Origin: UBA685 sp049890115
Lineage (GTDB): Bacteria; Pseudomonadota; Alphaproteobacteria; Puniceispirillales; Puniceispirillaceae
Assembly (NCBI GenBank): GCA_049890115.1
Contig: JBMHCC010000028.1
Location: forward strand, 1-25,169
Direction: 5' to 3'
DNA: 25,169 nt
Shown here: positions 25,168-25,169 of the stretch, piece after piece
Position numbering within the stretch: the first letter of the stretch is position 1
Layout of the letters: each line of letters starts with the position of its first letter
Made by a program: the position numbers and the translations under genes
Notes under the pieces: model-generated
Database searches by the model: none
Seen by the model: only the letters and a program-made list of their open reading frames with translations
Told to the model about the DNA's origin: nothing

Positions 25168-25169
25168 TT

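Overview
The window looks like a chromosomal segment of an alphaproteobacterium. It is moderately AT-rich by eye; I did not count GC. Four things point that way. GltB has a 36-residue propeptide before its catalytic Cys, as in Azospirillum. A GST-fold protein resembles the FtsZ-associated protein FzlA. There is an NDUFA9-like epimerase. The large surface-type protein combines a poly-Gly lipoprotein signal with RTX repeats, an architecture I associate with marine lineages such as SAR116; that last placement is inference only. No phage, transposase, integrase, CRISPR array or rRNA was seen.

Layout, left to right. (1) 1-3323: the 5' part of lepA on the minus strand (truncated by the window edge), divergent from leuA on the plus strand. 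(2) 3384-6206: a bidirectional terminator, then a minus-strand gene for a lipoprotein with cadherin-like, LamG-like and RTX segments; its 3' end is frameshifted. (3) 6345-13300: a minus-strand translation cluster, thrS-infC-rpmI-rplT-pheS-pheT, closed by a terminator after pheT. (4) 13399-16170: a GT4 glycosyltransferase (minus) divergent from an alpha/beta hydrolase (plus), which converges within 4 bases on a GST-fold/FzlA-like gene (minus). (5) 16231-22717: gltD-gltB-GNAT acetyltransferase (minus), glutamate synthase for ammonium assimilation with a translationally overlapping acetyltransferase. (6) 22992-24785: uppP (plus), converging on an NDUFA9-like NAD(P)-binding protein (minus). (7) 25080-25167: tRNA-Leu(CAG) with its own strong promoter.

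Most genes are housekeeping: translation factors, aminoacyl-tRNA synthetases, ribosomal proteins, leucine and glutamate biosynthesis, and undecaprenyl-phosphate recycling. The interesting signals are regulatory or degenerative. infC appears to start at AUA behind a strong Shine-Dalgarno. The infC-rpmI spacer has competing long-range and local RNA pairings that suggest L20-type autoregulation. A hairpin before pheS could alternatively pair with the pheS ribosome-binding site. Three tandem 23-bp repeats lie just upstream of the gltD ribosome-binding site. The RTX lipoprotein gene shows a truncated LamG segment and a frameshift that removes a recognisable C-terminal tail. I did not find a clearly novel multi-gene system.
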